64,000 nt of DNA from Bacillota bacterium (GTDB lineage: Bacteria; Bacillota; Clostridia; Christensenellales; DTU072): positions 186,001 to 250,000 of the forward strand of contig JAEXAB010000003.1 of the NCBI GenBank assembly GCA_023394875.1, given 5' to 3'. The position numbers and the translations under genes are program-made. The notes beneath the pieces are model-generated. The model made no database searches and was not told the origin of the DNA. It worked only from the letters and a program-made list of their open reading frames with translations. Shown one piece after another: positions 1 through 10,514 of the stretch (within the stretch, counting starts at the first letter, position 1; each line of letters begins with the position of its first letter).

Positions 1-3000
1 GAACTAACCGTGCCGCTTTCCGCTTCGTCGCTATCCTTGTTCTTACCGTCGATACTTCCCGTAAATACCAATCCTCTGCCTATTGTTACAAAGTCGCCGG
101 GCGCGAAGGTAATATCGCCTTCGATGTTATAGCTAGCGAACAATGCCTGATTGATATACTTGAAGTCGTTTACGGTAATATCGTCACTGTTGCTTCTTAC
201 AATGAATTTGTTGTTTGATGTGCCAAGTCCTGCCAACGGATACAATCTTTCTTCTCCGCTTCCGAACACTTTGGCAAACACGTTGGTGTTATCGCTAAAG
301 AATGTGCTTCTCATAACTGAATCGGGATTAGTAAAGCTTTCTACCGACATGTTGGAATCGCCGGGCACTAAGCCAACCGTTCTTGCTACTGCGTTACTGT
401 TGCTGTAGGCGTTATTTTCGATAGCGTAAACCTTGGAGGTCTGACTGCTGGAAGCTGCGTTGCCAGAACCGATTACTGTGCCTACTACAGAGCCTTTTGT
501 AGATATACTTTCCACTCTGCCTATGCTAAACACCGGTCCGTCAATATCCATTCCTATGCCTAAGCTATAGGAAGCCAGTCTTACGTTGCTAGCCAAGCCT
601 ACTATTCCACCTGCTGTTACGTTTCTACCCACGACTTTCATGTTGTTCATAGTGAACACGTCGTAAATATTACTTTGTTCGGCTTGTCCTACAATTCCGC
701 CGGCGTAGATATCGCCTTGAGAAGTAACCGCCAGATTGCCAAGAGCTATGATGTTGTTAATTACTGCATTACTGTAAGCCTTACCTGCAATTAATCCTGC
801 ATAGAAAGCTGAAGTTCCTTCATAAGCTACATCTAAGTCTACTTCGTCAAAGACAAAGCCGCTTACTTGTCCGTCTAATCTGGCGAACAATCCGTATACA
901 GTTAAATCATAATTATTAACGTTCTTACCAAAGTTACTTATCATGTGCTTGTCGCCGTCGATACTGCCGTAGAATATCTTATGAGCGGCTACAGGCATAT
1001 CGTAATCGCTTAGGTCAAGGTCTTGAGCAAGGATATAATCCAAAGTAACGTACTTGTCTATCATCATAAACTGACTTAAACTACTGATTACTAGTCTGCT
1101 GTCGAATATTCCTAAACCGTTATTGAACTCTATGCCTTCTTCATATTGATAAGTCATTCCCATATCTTTATACAGTCTGGTTAAAACAAGGTTCCTTATT
1201 ACTTTGCCTGTGATTTCTTTGGCTCCGACATCTCCGCCAGCGGTGTTCACTCCGATAAATTCGGCGTAAGTCTTGGCTCTTATGGTGTTTTGAGTTTCGC
1301 CGGCGTCATTAGCTATATTACTCTGCGAACTAAAGCTCAATACCGCACTGTCGTTAACAAACACTGCTTTCTCCATATAGTAGTTGTTGAAGAAGTAGGT
1401 GTTGCGGTTGTATTCTGTAAAGTAGTTATCAATTTTGCCGAATACCATACCGGCTAAGGTATTATTTCCCACGTTATAGAGGGTTATATCCCCATAGGTA
1501 TAAGTGTAGTTGAGTTTGGTGTTCGTTCCTACGTAACCGACTAATCCGCCGATGTAAGCTCTGGCAATGCTGTTGCCATTGTTATTAATTGATACTTCGG
1601 CAAACACTATTTTTTCATTGGCGCCGATTGTGCTGTTAGCGGTATAACCTGCAAGTCCGCCTATTTCTCCGTCAAGGTTACTGCTCAATATGGAGATATC
1701 GCCTTTCACGTAAACATTCTCTACTGTGCCGCCGTCAATTTCTCTTGCAAGGATACCAACTTTTATTGCTTCCTTTACCGACAGAGTACTTCTCAAGATT
1801 ACGTCAAGATTACTAACCGTACCTGCAATCTTGGTAAACAAGCCGTAATAGCTGGTGATCTGACCGCCTGCCAAAGTAATTGCCTTTTGATTTCCGTTGA
1901 AGCTACCGCTAAACGTACCGCTTATGGTAGTAAAGCTATTATCTAAGTCAATTATATTATTCAATCTGTAGTGGCTAGTTAGGTAGCTTCTAGGAGGTTT
2001 CAACGTAAACACGCCGTCGTTTTCGTCGTAGCCGTCATAGTACTGAGTGCTTATTGCCAGCAAGTCGTTTTTATTGTAGATTATATAAGGATAGGTTGCG
2101 CTGTTATCAACTTCCACGCCGCCTATTTCGGTTTCGGTAAAGTACTTGACAAACAATACAGCCGAAGGATTGCTTAGACGGAAGCTAATAACGTTGTTGT
2201 CGGAAATCTCCGCGGTAACTATATAGCCGCCAACCGTCAGATTATTCTTGTCAACGCTGTTGCCTGCCATATCCTTATATATATAGTTGAATTTCAAAAT
2301 CAGTCTTTCGTTAGCTCCGCCCGCGTTCTTGAAAATAAAGTCGGCATAGGCTTCTACCGTAGGCACGCTTTGCGACTGTAAGAACAGTTTCAGGTTGCTG
2401 AACTCTGCGGTCAGTTCTTTCATGAAGTATGCGTTGTAGCTTAGGTTGTCATTGACAAAGCCATACTCGAAGTAACCCGCTGTTTCGCTATTGCTACCCG
2501 TTGCGTTAGTAACTCTACTGCTCCAGGTGCCACCGTTGTTAACGCCGTAGTCTGCATAGCGGAAGATATATCCGTAAGGAGCGGTATTGTAAGATATTCT
2601 CAAATAATCGCCGCGTTTGAAGCTTACAGCCGCAGTCTCGGTAAAAACTCCGCCGCTTGTTCCGTTATCGGAAATATAAATCTTGTCGTTACTGAATACG
2701 GGGTTATCGTTTGCTCCGACCGTCCAATTATAGCTGTTGCCGTTTGCCATGGTAAGCGGCATAATGTGATTGCCGGTTACTACAAAATCTCTGCTATCAA
2801 CGTTTACTGTGTATAAGAAGTCGGTGTCGTTGAGGTTCTTTATAAGTCCACTGCTAGAAACGATTATCGACCTTACTTCGGTAGCAGTTTTTGCCACGGT
2901 GTTGACGTTGTTTACTGCATTGCCGCCTAATTCATAGCTCATACCCGAACCGCTCACTATCTTGAATCGGAAGGTGTACCTTATCGGGTCGATAAAGTTG

Positions 3001-6000
3001 CCGCTGGAGTCCACGTTATTTGCATTAACGCTCAATACTTGGTCGTTACTAATCCACTCTCCACCATTAATGGAGTAGTAAATGGTGTATCCGCTAGGTA
3101 TATCGTCGCTACTTGCCGTGGTATCTCTTTGGAAGGTGTAGGTTCCGTCACCGTTGTTGATATAACGTCCCACAGCAAGGGTAATCGTTGTCTTGCTTGT
3201 ATACCATTTATCGGCATAGTCAGATACTGAGTTCCAGTTGCTTGCCTTGTTTCCGCCGATTTCTCCCACAACGAATACGATAGGGATATCATTGTCAATC
3301 TTGACGTCGCCTAATGTAAGTCTTTCCATATTGGCGCCCGACAATAGTCTTATGGTAAGAGCGGTAGTCTTGCTGACCACGTAATACTTAGTAGTATCGG
3401 GGGTGCCGTAACTGAAGGTATCGTAAAGCTCTCCGTTGATATAGAGTCTTACTCCGCTGTAGCTTATGCTTCTTACCGTTATCGCCAATATTACCGAATT
3501 GGTGCTTACCCAAGACGGATTAGCAATTGTGTAGTTAGCTAAGCCTGCGTTGTATTCGGCAAGGGTAGCAGTCTTTAACAAGCTAGCATTGCTCGCGTTG
3601 ACCGCGCCGTAAATATTGCTCGTCTTAGCAGCCACGCTTACGTTGGGTGATGCGGTATCTATCTTGATTCCCGATACCGTATAAATTATACTGGACATGC
3701 CCGAACCGCTGCCAATATAGTACTGATACGTTGCATTGTTCGTGCTTTCACTCACTCTGTGGAGGAGTTTCATCTTCTTAGCGTCAGGCACGCTACCCGT
3801 TAATCCGTAGGTATAGCTTACCGCGCTGCCGCTGTAATTATATTCTACCGCATTCCACGGAGAGGTCGGGCTCAAGCGGTAATAAACGGTATATCCGCTT
3901 ACTAAGGTAGATGAGCTTGTCAGGTTCATAGTAAGGTCGCTAGAGGTCCAGTTGGCAAAGGTCGTTGTGTCACCGTTGCCGTTTACCGTGCCCCAAGTGG
4001 TGTTGTTGTTATTAATTCTGGAAGCAATGGCAATGGTAGGTGTTTCTTTGTCAATCTTTACAAAGCCTAGACTGAGCACCGTGCTCACTCTGCCCGCTCC
4101 GCTTACCATACGCAGATAGTGGTATTGCGAAATATTCATTTCTGCCAAAATAGAGATTAGATATTCCACGTCGGCTTTTGTCATTGTCTTGTCGGCATCG
4201 CTGATTGCCGGTGTTGTTGTCGACCAATTTGCGCTACCGCCGGTAAGGTCTATCCAATTAGCTGCCGAAATCGTATTAGGGTCGGTTACCTGTGTATTGG
4301 AACGGTAATATTGCAGTTTTACTCCGCTCATAGAATATACCATATTGACAAAGGCTTTAATATCGTCCTTTGACCAGGTATTGGCAACGTAAGTTACGCC
4401 CGTACCGCTTGTAGGATTGGTCAGCATCTTATAGGTTGTACCGGTATCGACGAACGTTCCCCAGTTCGGGTCCTTACTGTCTATCTTAGGTCTGACTAAC
4501 TGAGTAGATATATTGCCGGCATTGTCGGTCATCGTCAGTACGTAATCGGTATAGTAGTTTAGCGTCCTTGTACCGGTTGTGAACAGTCCGCCTACCAAGG
4601 AAAGAATAATAGCGTCTTGCGCTTGTCCTTGTATGCTGTAGTCAAGTTTTACGCTCGCCACACCCGAACCTTGCGCGCCAAAACCGTTAAGGTCGGTTAC
4701 CGCAACTTGCAGAACTTGTCCGCTGCCGTGCCATACGGAAGTAATGGTATTATAATTACCTAATGCTAAATTGATAGCGGGAACTGTCCTGTCTATCGCT
4801 ATCTTCATTGTGTTTTCGCCGAACGGTCTTGCTCCGCCGGTTGCATAAGTTTCCGTTATGTTATTGTATGCTTTGAAGTTATAAACGCTGTTTTGCTCTT
4901 GGGTAAAGTCAATGACTACAGTATGCTGATTTACGTTGGGCGTTTTTACCCAGCTTACATCAAACAGTTTTCCTGTGGAAATAGCCGTCCAAGGACTGCC
5001 GTCTACGCTGTAAGAAACACCGCCAAAACCGCTTGCGCCGTAATTTACCGTTATGGTCACTTTTACTTTGGTAGACTTAGTAAAGACGTTGCCCGTACCT
5101 AAGATATAGTTGGTATCCTCAGCGGTAACGGCGGTCATGAACATTTCAACTCCAGTCTTATCGATGTTGGGTGTAAACGTAGAGCTTTCCGATATGTTTT
5201 CCGCATTGTCAACCGCAGTTATCTTATAAGTATTTCGGCTGTCTATCCTCATTCTGTAATAATTAGCTGTTTCTCCGCCACGGCTTACGCTGACAACGTC
5301 CAAATAAACTTGATTATTTTGGTTTACATAATAAACGCTATTTACTCCGCTTGCGGTATCATATATATAGAAGTATGCATAAATGTTGTCGTTTGTATAG
5401 TTTATACCGTTGACTACTTCGTTTACCTTAGTAATGGTGTCGTAATTTACTGTAGCGGCATTGTTATTATTGTCACTTGCTCTTGTAAAGAAAGTTTTGG
5501 TTGCGTCAATAGTAGGCGGTGTAATATCAATAAACACGTCGCCGCAGTCAAGGTAATAGAAAGCTCCCGTTGTTGTAACCAACAGAACTTCAAAACGATT
5601 CTTAATAGAAACGTTCTTGTTTATAGTATAAGGAATAGACGCATTGCTGTTAGCTGCTGTGAATGTATTGATTTGCGTCCAACCGTTAATTCCGCTAGTC
5701 CTAATTAGCATACCGAACGGAATATCTGTAGAATTATATACCTTAAACGGATCAGATTGACCTAACGGTGTATTATAAGGTTGTAGCCTGTAATACAGCT
5801 TCGCTCCTGATACGCCGTTGGAAACGCCGAAGCTGATGTTTAAGTCTTGTTTTATGGGGTTACCGCTAAAGACACCGCTATTTAAATAGCTTGCTCCGCC
5901 GTAGGTCGCTGTCTTTATATTAATTTGCGGCATCACCTTATCATAGACAGGCATTATTTTTCTGCCTTGCGAGTCGGTGGTAACCGAAATATTGGCGGTA

Positions 6001-9000
6001 TTGTTTTGATTGTCTATTAGACCAAACTCCAAGCTCTTTACAGCGGTAGCTGTTGCGTAACCATATAGTTTGTTACTACAATAAAGTCCTAAACCGTTTG
6101 AGATAAAGTAATCGGAGTTTTGTATGTTGCCTGTATAGGTAGGATTAGTCCCGCCTCCAAGAACTTTGTATTCGGTAGTAGTATAGGTATTTCTTGTTAT
6201 GAGTAAGAGCTGTTCATAAGCCGCGCCGTCGAGTTTGATATTAATCTCTCTTATACCCGAACCTGTGCCGCCTGTACCTTGGGTATCGGTAGCCAGAACG
6301 TACATATATAAGCCGTCTAAATAAGCTCTCTGTTCTTCATAGGTTATTTTGCCACTCGAAAACGACTTCTTAACATAACTTCCCGTAGTCCATACGTTGG
6401 TGTCGGGATTGGAAGATAATCTTGTCCAAGTCCCTGCACTATATTGATAATAAATCAGTATATCGTTATTACTAGGTGTAATATCGTTTATCCTCAAAGC
6501 GGGATTGGGAGAGAATGCAACAACCTGCAATAACGGCACGCTTGTATCTTGTCTTACGTAGAAGAAATCAAATTCATTGCTTCCGAACATAATACTTGAG
6601 GAGCTTGCATTATAAATTCTAAAGAAGATTTGAGCGCATCTGCTTATCGCGGGGAATTCGTAACTTACTAACTTGGCAGTTCCGCTATCGGTAGGAACAG
6701 ACTGCCAATCTGTATAGTTATTAAAGTTATCCCCTCCGCCGGAAATACTTCCGTCGGGATTGTCGACAATGTTAAAGGAACCCCATTGTAAAAACGTTGG
6801 TGTAAGACTTATTACCTTTCTAATGGTAAATACAACTTTATTTCTTGTCCAAGAAACACAGTCATAAGGTCTTTCATTGCCCGCAGGATCTACATCATTT
6901 ATAGAAACAAGAATGGCTCTTATCGGGAACGGGTCTACGCAATACTGCATATTGACGTTATTACCTTTCATTGTGGCATCAACGGTATTGCCGATAAAGT
7001 CGTATAATTTTATATTATAAACTAGTTTTGTTCCGTTCAAAAGATCAAAGTCACCGTTTGCATCACGGAAATTGACCGCGCCCTTCTTGGCTGTCGCCAT
7101 GTCGTCACGGTTCCAGAATCTGACGTGAACTAAATATATACTGCCGTAAAGTACTGGAGTAACCACTTGATTATATTCATAACCGTTGTGCATAAACTTA
7201 ACCGTTACTTTAGTTAAAGGGGTCTGTGTAGTGCCGGTGCTGTTTGTTATATTGGATAAACCCACGCCCGAATAGGTGTCCTCTATATGGAAAATACCAT
7301 ATATACTTGGTAAGCTGTAAGTATTAAGCCATGCGCTTTCGTTGGTTAAACTGTCTTCTGTTCTCTTGTTGACGATAGCGTTAGCCGCTTGGTCTTTATT
7401 AGAAAAAGACAATGCGGTGGATAATAAATCACCAAAGCCAAGCAAAGTAATCGTCGGCGCCGTATGGTCTATTCTGGTAACAATGGTGGGACTCAAAACA
7501 GTAACGTTAGCTCCGTTTACAAATTGATAGCGGTAGCTCTTTACTCCTTCCGCCGTTTGCGCAACGTCTACGGTAAGCGATTGCCCGTCTATGTTATACG
7601 CTGCGTTTATTGTATAAGCTGAACTTGCATAGGTTATACCTGCTCCTATTGTGCCTTTATTGGTGCTGTCCCCCTGAAAGACAAAATTACCTCCGCTGGA
7701 GCCTGCTGTAATAACAAATCTAAACTTAACCGTAGTGTCTTTCATCCAAGGATAAGTAAAGGTATCGTTAGCCCCTAATGTGGTGACAATGTAGTTTGTC
7801 CCGTCAGTGGAATAATAGAATTTTATGGTCGGAGTAACGTCATCTTTCATGGTATAGAAAGTCTTAGTTGCCTCTAGTGTGGAATTGTAGTAATAATTGC
7901 TTATCGCTGCGCCATTTAACGTAACGTTACTTACACCCCACTGGCTGCAGTTGCCCGCGTGGTCGACAACTATTATTTTATAAGAATAAATGCTGCTTGA
8001 ATTTGCATTCAACGTAAACGTTTGCGTTACGCTGCCTCCGCTAAGTCCGGTTGCACTGTCAACCAAAGCATTATTAAGTGCGTTGTAAATATAGATTGCA
8101 GAAATACCCGAACCGTTGTTGACACCCGGATAAGTTGTTTGGGTGTTGCTTGCGTCGGTGCAGACTACTGTTAAAGTCATAGCCTTGTTGGCATAACTTG
8201 TAGAGCCTTTGCCCGCCGTAGCGCCCGTTCCGTCGCTGGAAGTAATCGTCCTGGAAGAAATAGTTGGTGCGATTGTATCTATTTTAACAGAAATACCGGT
8301 ATAGGATTTCGGGTTGCCCGTCTTATCTCTAACCCATATCGTATAGCCGCTACAAGAAGTAGAACCGCTGGCGTTTCCTGTGGCAAGGTCTATTGTATAA
8401 GCACTAGTCGACGACGTATACGGTATGCTGAAAGTATAAGTATACGTCCTTGTCGGGTTTGTAAAGCTTGTAGACACCTGCGAAGGCGTCGCTGCCACTA
8501 CTGAGCCGTTGTAAAAATAAAATATTTTTATGGCAGATATCACGGCAAGATTAGTATTTGCGGTACTATAAGAGCTTCCCGTAGTATCAGTAACCGTAAA
8601 GTTCATTGTAATGTAGTTGTTGGCAAAAGTAGCCGAACCTGAGGTATAAGCAGTGTTCGTGCTTCCGTCTGGATTTGTTATGAAGTTACTGGAAGCGGTG
8701 CGCTTTAGAAAGCTAAAGGTAGGCGCATTGATTGTCGGCGCCGTAAAATCTTGGAGAGCAAAACTGTAAGAATTATTGGTTGTGGTGTTCCTTGTAGAAT
8801 CGGAAATGACGTTATTGGAATTTCTGGTGTTATCCCTGACTATTATGGTATAATCGCCGTTTGCGTTATTACCCAGATCAACCCTGTATATACCTTGCCT
8901 TACCGACGAAGGGTCGGTATTACTTGAAACCGTTGAATATAAAGTCGCCGTAACTCCGTTGATTGCTGAGTTACTCTTGTTTGTTACAACAACCATACCT

Positions 9001-10334
9001 ATGCCCGACTGGCTATCGGTAACGGTAATGAGCATAGTGACAGTGCCACTATACCCCGTTGCAGGTACGTCTTCGCTTAAATTAGTGCTTTTGACAAACC
9101 GCACTGTATTAATGGTCGGCGCCGTAGTATCAATTTTCAAATACGTCTGCGCGACGTTGGTAGTATATGTTAACGATGTTGCCGTGGCGCTGTTATAATA
9201 ACCTATACTCGTAGTGCTATTGTTCGACCTGTCGGTAAGATTACCCGTCAGACCACTGGCGAAATTGCTTGCCGAAGAAGTGTAAGTGCCGCCGTTACTA
9301 ACGTTTGATGCCGAATAAATACTGGTGCCGCTACCGTAGAGGTTGAAGGTAGGCAACGTGGACGTAGCTACGTTATCCGACACCTTGACGCTTACTTGAC
9401 GGGAAGACTGCCAATTAACGGCGCTCGTCATATAGTTTGTGGTAAGAGCTATTGTAGGCGCCGTAGCGTCTGAGCTTGTAAAAGTAAGAGTTTGAGACTG
9501 CATATAAGCGTCAGGCAATCTGCCACCTACCCAACCAGTATAATTACACGTTGCGCAAACGCCTAGCACCACATATTTTGCCGATGTGGGAGCAATACCT
9601 GTGGTAACGGAAAAAGATCCGCTTCCAGCGCTGGAGCGATATCCCGAAGCATAAGTAAAGCCCGTTAATCTGGAGTCACCGCTGTTTTCACTTGCATGAA
9701 GGGGTGTGCTGGCAAATTTTACGCCGGCATAATAATCCTGGTCGTAACCGTTACCTGTGCCGTACGTTCCCGAAAGGGTAACCTTCAAAGCTCCCGCCGC
9801 GGCAAGCTTTTCCAACACGTCGCCCAAAGCAAAGTTAACGTATGCGTTCATGGTAATTCTCTTTTGTCTTACCGTGCCGCTGCCGTATATTCCGAATTTT
9901 CCGCTGCCGCCCTGATAAACTTTGGTATCCGAGGAGTTTCCTGCCCAATATGACATATAAGAAACGTAGCCGTTCAAATCCAGACTGCCTACGCTATATG
10001 CTAACTGCTTGGAAGCATTCATTGTTGAGGTGGAAGAACTTATGGTAGCTCTGGAAGTAGTGGAACCGCCGCTTGCGGCATTTGCCGAAATCAGCATTCC
10101 GTCGTCAAGCTTTATGGCTTGAACTTCTTCTACCTTGTCGGAACTGACGAACATTGTGTCGCTAAGCGTATCGCTGCCCAAGTTTACGCCGCCTATAGCC
10201 ACGATGAAGAAGAGTAAAAGCAAAAAAACCGCCGTAACCGAAATTTTCATAATCCTTTCGGCAATACGCTTTACAACGCCGTCAGACGCTGACAATTTAT
10301 TGACGTAGCTCCTTGTGGTTATAGCTTTTTTCAT
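1..10334 (-). CDS. Giant Ig-like/GLUG repeat surface protein (C-terminus outside window)
   Basis: The minus frame starting at ATG 10334 appears open to the left window edge: at least 3444 codons, no stop met. Residues 1-30 are basic, then a hydrophobic segment at about 31-50 acts as signal peptide or anchor. From about residue 290 to 2350 a motif of the type K-I-D-x-x-x-P-x-I recurs about fifteen times at 300-400 bp intervals (for example near 9460, 9125, 8740, 8270, 7450, 5930, 5150, 4790, 4050, 3650 and 3290), often with D-x-A-G-N near domain ends. This is typical of bacterial Ig-like surface repeats. From about residue 2740 the protein changes to GLUG-type repeats (G-G-L-x-G-Y, G-G-I-V-G-Q). 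SD AAGGAGA lies 7 nt before the ATG. Likely an adhesin or cell-surface scaffold; the ligand is unknown. An inner start at residue 29 is less likely. Confidence 0.85.
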   Translation of the reverse strand, partial: MKKAITTRSYVNKLSASDGVVKRIAERIMKISVTAVFLLLLFFIVAIGGVNLGSDTLSDTMFVSSDKVEEVQAIKLDDGMLISANAASGGSTTSRATISSSTSTMNASKQLAYSVGSLDLNGYVSYMSYWAGNSSDTKVYQGGSGKFGIYGSGTVRQKRITMNAYVNFALGDVLEKLAAAGALKVTLSGTYGTGNGYDQDYYAGVKFASTPLHASENSGDSRLTGFTYASGYRSSAGSGSFSVTTGIAPTSAKYVVLGVCATCNYTGWVGGRLPDAYMQSQTLTFTSSDATAPTIALTTNYMTSAVNWQSSRQVSVKVSDNVATSTLPTFNLYGSGTSIYSASNVSNGGTYTSSASNFASGLTGNLTDRSNNSTTSIGYYNSATATSLTYTTNVAQTYLKIDTTAPTINTVRFVKSTNLSEDVPATGYSGTVTMLITVTDSQSGIGMVVVTNKSNSAINGVTATLYSTVSSNTDPSSVRQGIYRVDLGNNANGDYTIIVRDNTRNSNNVISDSTRNTTTNNSYSFALQDFTAPTINAPTFSFLKRTASSNFITNPDGSTNTAYTSGSATFANNYITMNFTVTDTTGSSYSTANTNLAVISAIKIFYFYNGSVVAATPSQVSTSFTNPTRTYTYTFSIPYTSSTSAYTIDLATGNASGSTSCSGYTIWVRDKTGNPKSYTGISVKIDTIAPTISSRTITSSDGTGATAGKGSTSYANKAMTLTVVCTDASNTQTTYPGVNNGSGISAIYIYNALNNALVDSATGLSGGSVTQTFTLNANSSSIYSYKIIVVDHAGNCSQWGVSNVTLNGAAISNYYYNSTLEATKTFYTMKDDVTPTIKFYYSTDGTNYIVTTLGANDTFTYPWMKDTTVKFRFVITAGSSGGNFVFQGDSTNKGTIGAGITYASSAYTINAAYNIDGQSLTVDVAQTAEGVKSYRYQFVNGANVTVLSPTIVTRIDHTAPTITLLGFGDLLSTALSFSNKDQAANAIVNKRTEDSLTNESAWLNTYSLPSIYGIFHIEDTYSGVGLSNITNSTGTTQTPLTKVTVKFMHNGYEYNQVVTPVLYGSIYLVHVRFWNRDDMATAKKGAVNFRDANGDFDLLNGTKLVYNIKLYDFIGNTVDATMKGNNVNMQYCVDPFPIRAILVSINDVDPAGNERPYDCVSWTRNKVVFTIRKVISLTPTFLQWGSFNIVDNPDGSISGGGDNFNNYTDWQSVPTDSGTAKLVSYEFPAISRCAQIFFRIYNASSSSIMFGSNEFDFFYVRQDTSVPLLQVVAFSPNPALRINDITPSNNDILIYYQYSAGTWTRLSSNPDTNVWTTGSYVKKSFSSGKITYEEQRAYLDGLYMYVLATDTQGTGGTGSGIREINIKLDGAAYEQLLLITRNTYTTTEYKVLGGGTNPTYTGNIQNSDYFISNGLGLYCSNKLYGYATATAVKSLEFGLIDNQNNTANISVTTDSQGRKIMPVYDKVMPQINIKTATYGGASYLNSGVFSGNPIKQDLNISFGVSNGVSGAKLYYRLQPYNTPLGQSDPFKVYNSTDIPFGMLIRTSGINGWTQINTFTAANSNASIPYTINKNVSIKNRFEVLLVTTTGAFYYLDCGDVFIDITPPTIDATKTFFTRASDNNNNAATVNYDTITKVNEVVNGINYTNDNIYAYFYIYDTASGVNSVYYVNQNNQVYLDVVSVSRGGETANYYRMRIDSRNTYKITAVDNAENISESSTFTPNIDKTGVEMFMTAVTAEDTNYILGTGNVFTKSTKVKVTITVNYGASGFGGVSYSVDGSPWTAISTGKLFDVSWVKTPNVNQHTVVIDFTQEQNSVYNFKAYNNITETYATGGARPFGENTMKIAIDRTVPAINLALGNYNTITSVWHGSGQVLQVAVTDLNGFGAQGSGVASVKLDYSIQGQAQDAIILSLVGGLFTTGTRTLNYYTDYVLTMTDNAGNISTQLVRPKIDSKDPNWGTFVDTGTTYKMLTNPTSGTGVTYVANTWSKDDIKAFVNMVYSMSGVKLQYYRSNTQVTDPNTISAANWIDLTGGSANWSTTTPAISDADKTMTKADVEYLISILAEMNISQYHYLRMVSGAGRVSTVLSLGFVKIDKETPTIAIASRINNNNTTWGTVNGNGDTTTFANWTSSDLTMNLTSSSTLVSGYTVYYRLSPTSPWNAVEYNYSGSAVSYTYGLTGSVPDAKKMKLLHRVSESTNNATYQYYIGSGSGMSSIIYTVSGIKIDTASPNVSVAAKTSNIYGAVNASNASLLKTATLAEYNAGLANYTIANPSWVSTNSVILAITVRSISYSGVRLYINGELYDTFSYGTPDTTKYYVVSKTTALTIRLLSGANMERLTLGDVKIDNDIPIVFVVGEIGGNKASNWNSVSDYADKWYTSKTTITLAVGRYINNGDGTYTFQRDTTASSDDIPSGYTIYYSINGGEWISNDQVLSVNANNVDSSGNFIDPIRYTFRFKIVSGSGMSYELGGNAVNNVNTVAKTATEVRSIIVSSSGLIKNLNDTDFLYTVNVDSRDFVVTGNHIMPLTMANGNSYNWTVGANDNPVFSNDKIYISDNGTSGGVFTETAAVSFKRGDYLRISYNTAPYGYIFRYADYGVNNGGTWSSRVTNATGSNSETAGYFEYGFVNDNLSYNAYFMKELTAEFSNLKLFLQSQSVPTVEAYADFIFKNAGGANERLILKFNYIYKDMAGNSVDKNNLTVGGYIVTAEISDNNVISFRLSNPSAVLFVKYFTETEIGGVEVDNSATYPYIIYNKNDLLAISTQYYDGYDENDGVFTLKPPRSYLTSHYRLNNIIDLDNSFTTISGTFSGSFNGNQKAITLAGGQITSYYGLFTKIAGTVSNLDVILRSTLSVKEAIKVGILAREIDGGTVENVYVKGDISILSSNLDGEIGGLAGYTANSTIGANEKIVFAEVSINNNGNSIARAYIGGLVGYVGTNTKLNYTYTYGDITLYNVGNNTLAGMVFGKIDNYFTEYNRNTYFFNNYYMEKAVFVNDSAVLSFSSQSNIANDAGETQNTIRAKTYAEFIGVNTAGGDVGAKEITGKVIRNLVLTRLYKDMGMTYQYEEGIEFNNGLGIFDSRLVISSLSQFMMIDKYVTLDYILAQDLDLSDYDMPVAAHKIFYGSIDGDKHMISNFGKNVNNYDLTVYGLFARLDGQVSGFVFDEVDLDVAYEGTSAFYAGLIAGKAYSNAVINNIIALGNLAVTSQGDIYAGGIVGQAEQSNIYDVFTMNNMKVVGRNVTAGGIVGLASNVRLASYSLGIGMDIDGPVFSIGRVESISTKGSVVGTVIGSGNAASSSQTSKVYAIENNAYSNSNAVARTVGLVPGDSNMSVESFTNPDSVMRSTFFSDNTNVFAKVFGSGEERLYPLAGLGTSNNKFIVRSNSDDITVNDFKYINQALFASYNIEGDITFAPGDFVTIGRGLVFTGSIDGKNKDSDEAESGTVS

Positions 10335-10401
10335 AAAATCTCTCCTTAAAAACTTAGGCATATTTTTGGGCATAGTTGTGGCTAGACTTTTCCACACTTA
10401 T

Positions 10402-10431
10402 ATTATATTATAAATAATATTCTTTTGTCAA
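10402..10431 (-). promoter_or_regulatory. Sigma-A promoter of the giant surface protein gene
   Basis: On the minus strand TTGACA (10431-10426), an 18-bp spacer and TATAAT (10407-10402) match the consensus fully. Transcription should start near 10395, giving a leader of about 60 nt with SD AAGGAGA. The 10335-10514 gap holds otherwise only AT-rich sequence and a weak C/G-rich inverted repeat near 10465-10485 followed by six T on the minus strand, perhaps the terminator of the GDPD gene. Confidence 0.75.
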
Positions 10432-10514
10432 CAGCCAAATTACTAGTTTTAGCCTTTTGATAAAAAACGGCAAAACCGCGGTTTTTCGATTAAAACACCA
10501 TAAAGTTTTTGCTA

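Noticed and set aside
151..9953. Several plus-strand ORFs of 60-130 codons within the first 10 kb.
   Set aside because: All lie opposite the continuous minus-strand giant frame and have hydrophobic, low-information products typical of antisense shadows.
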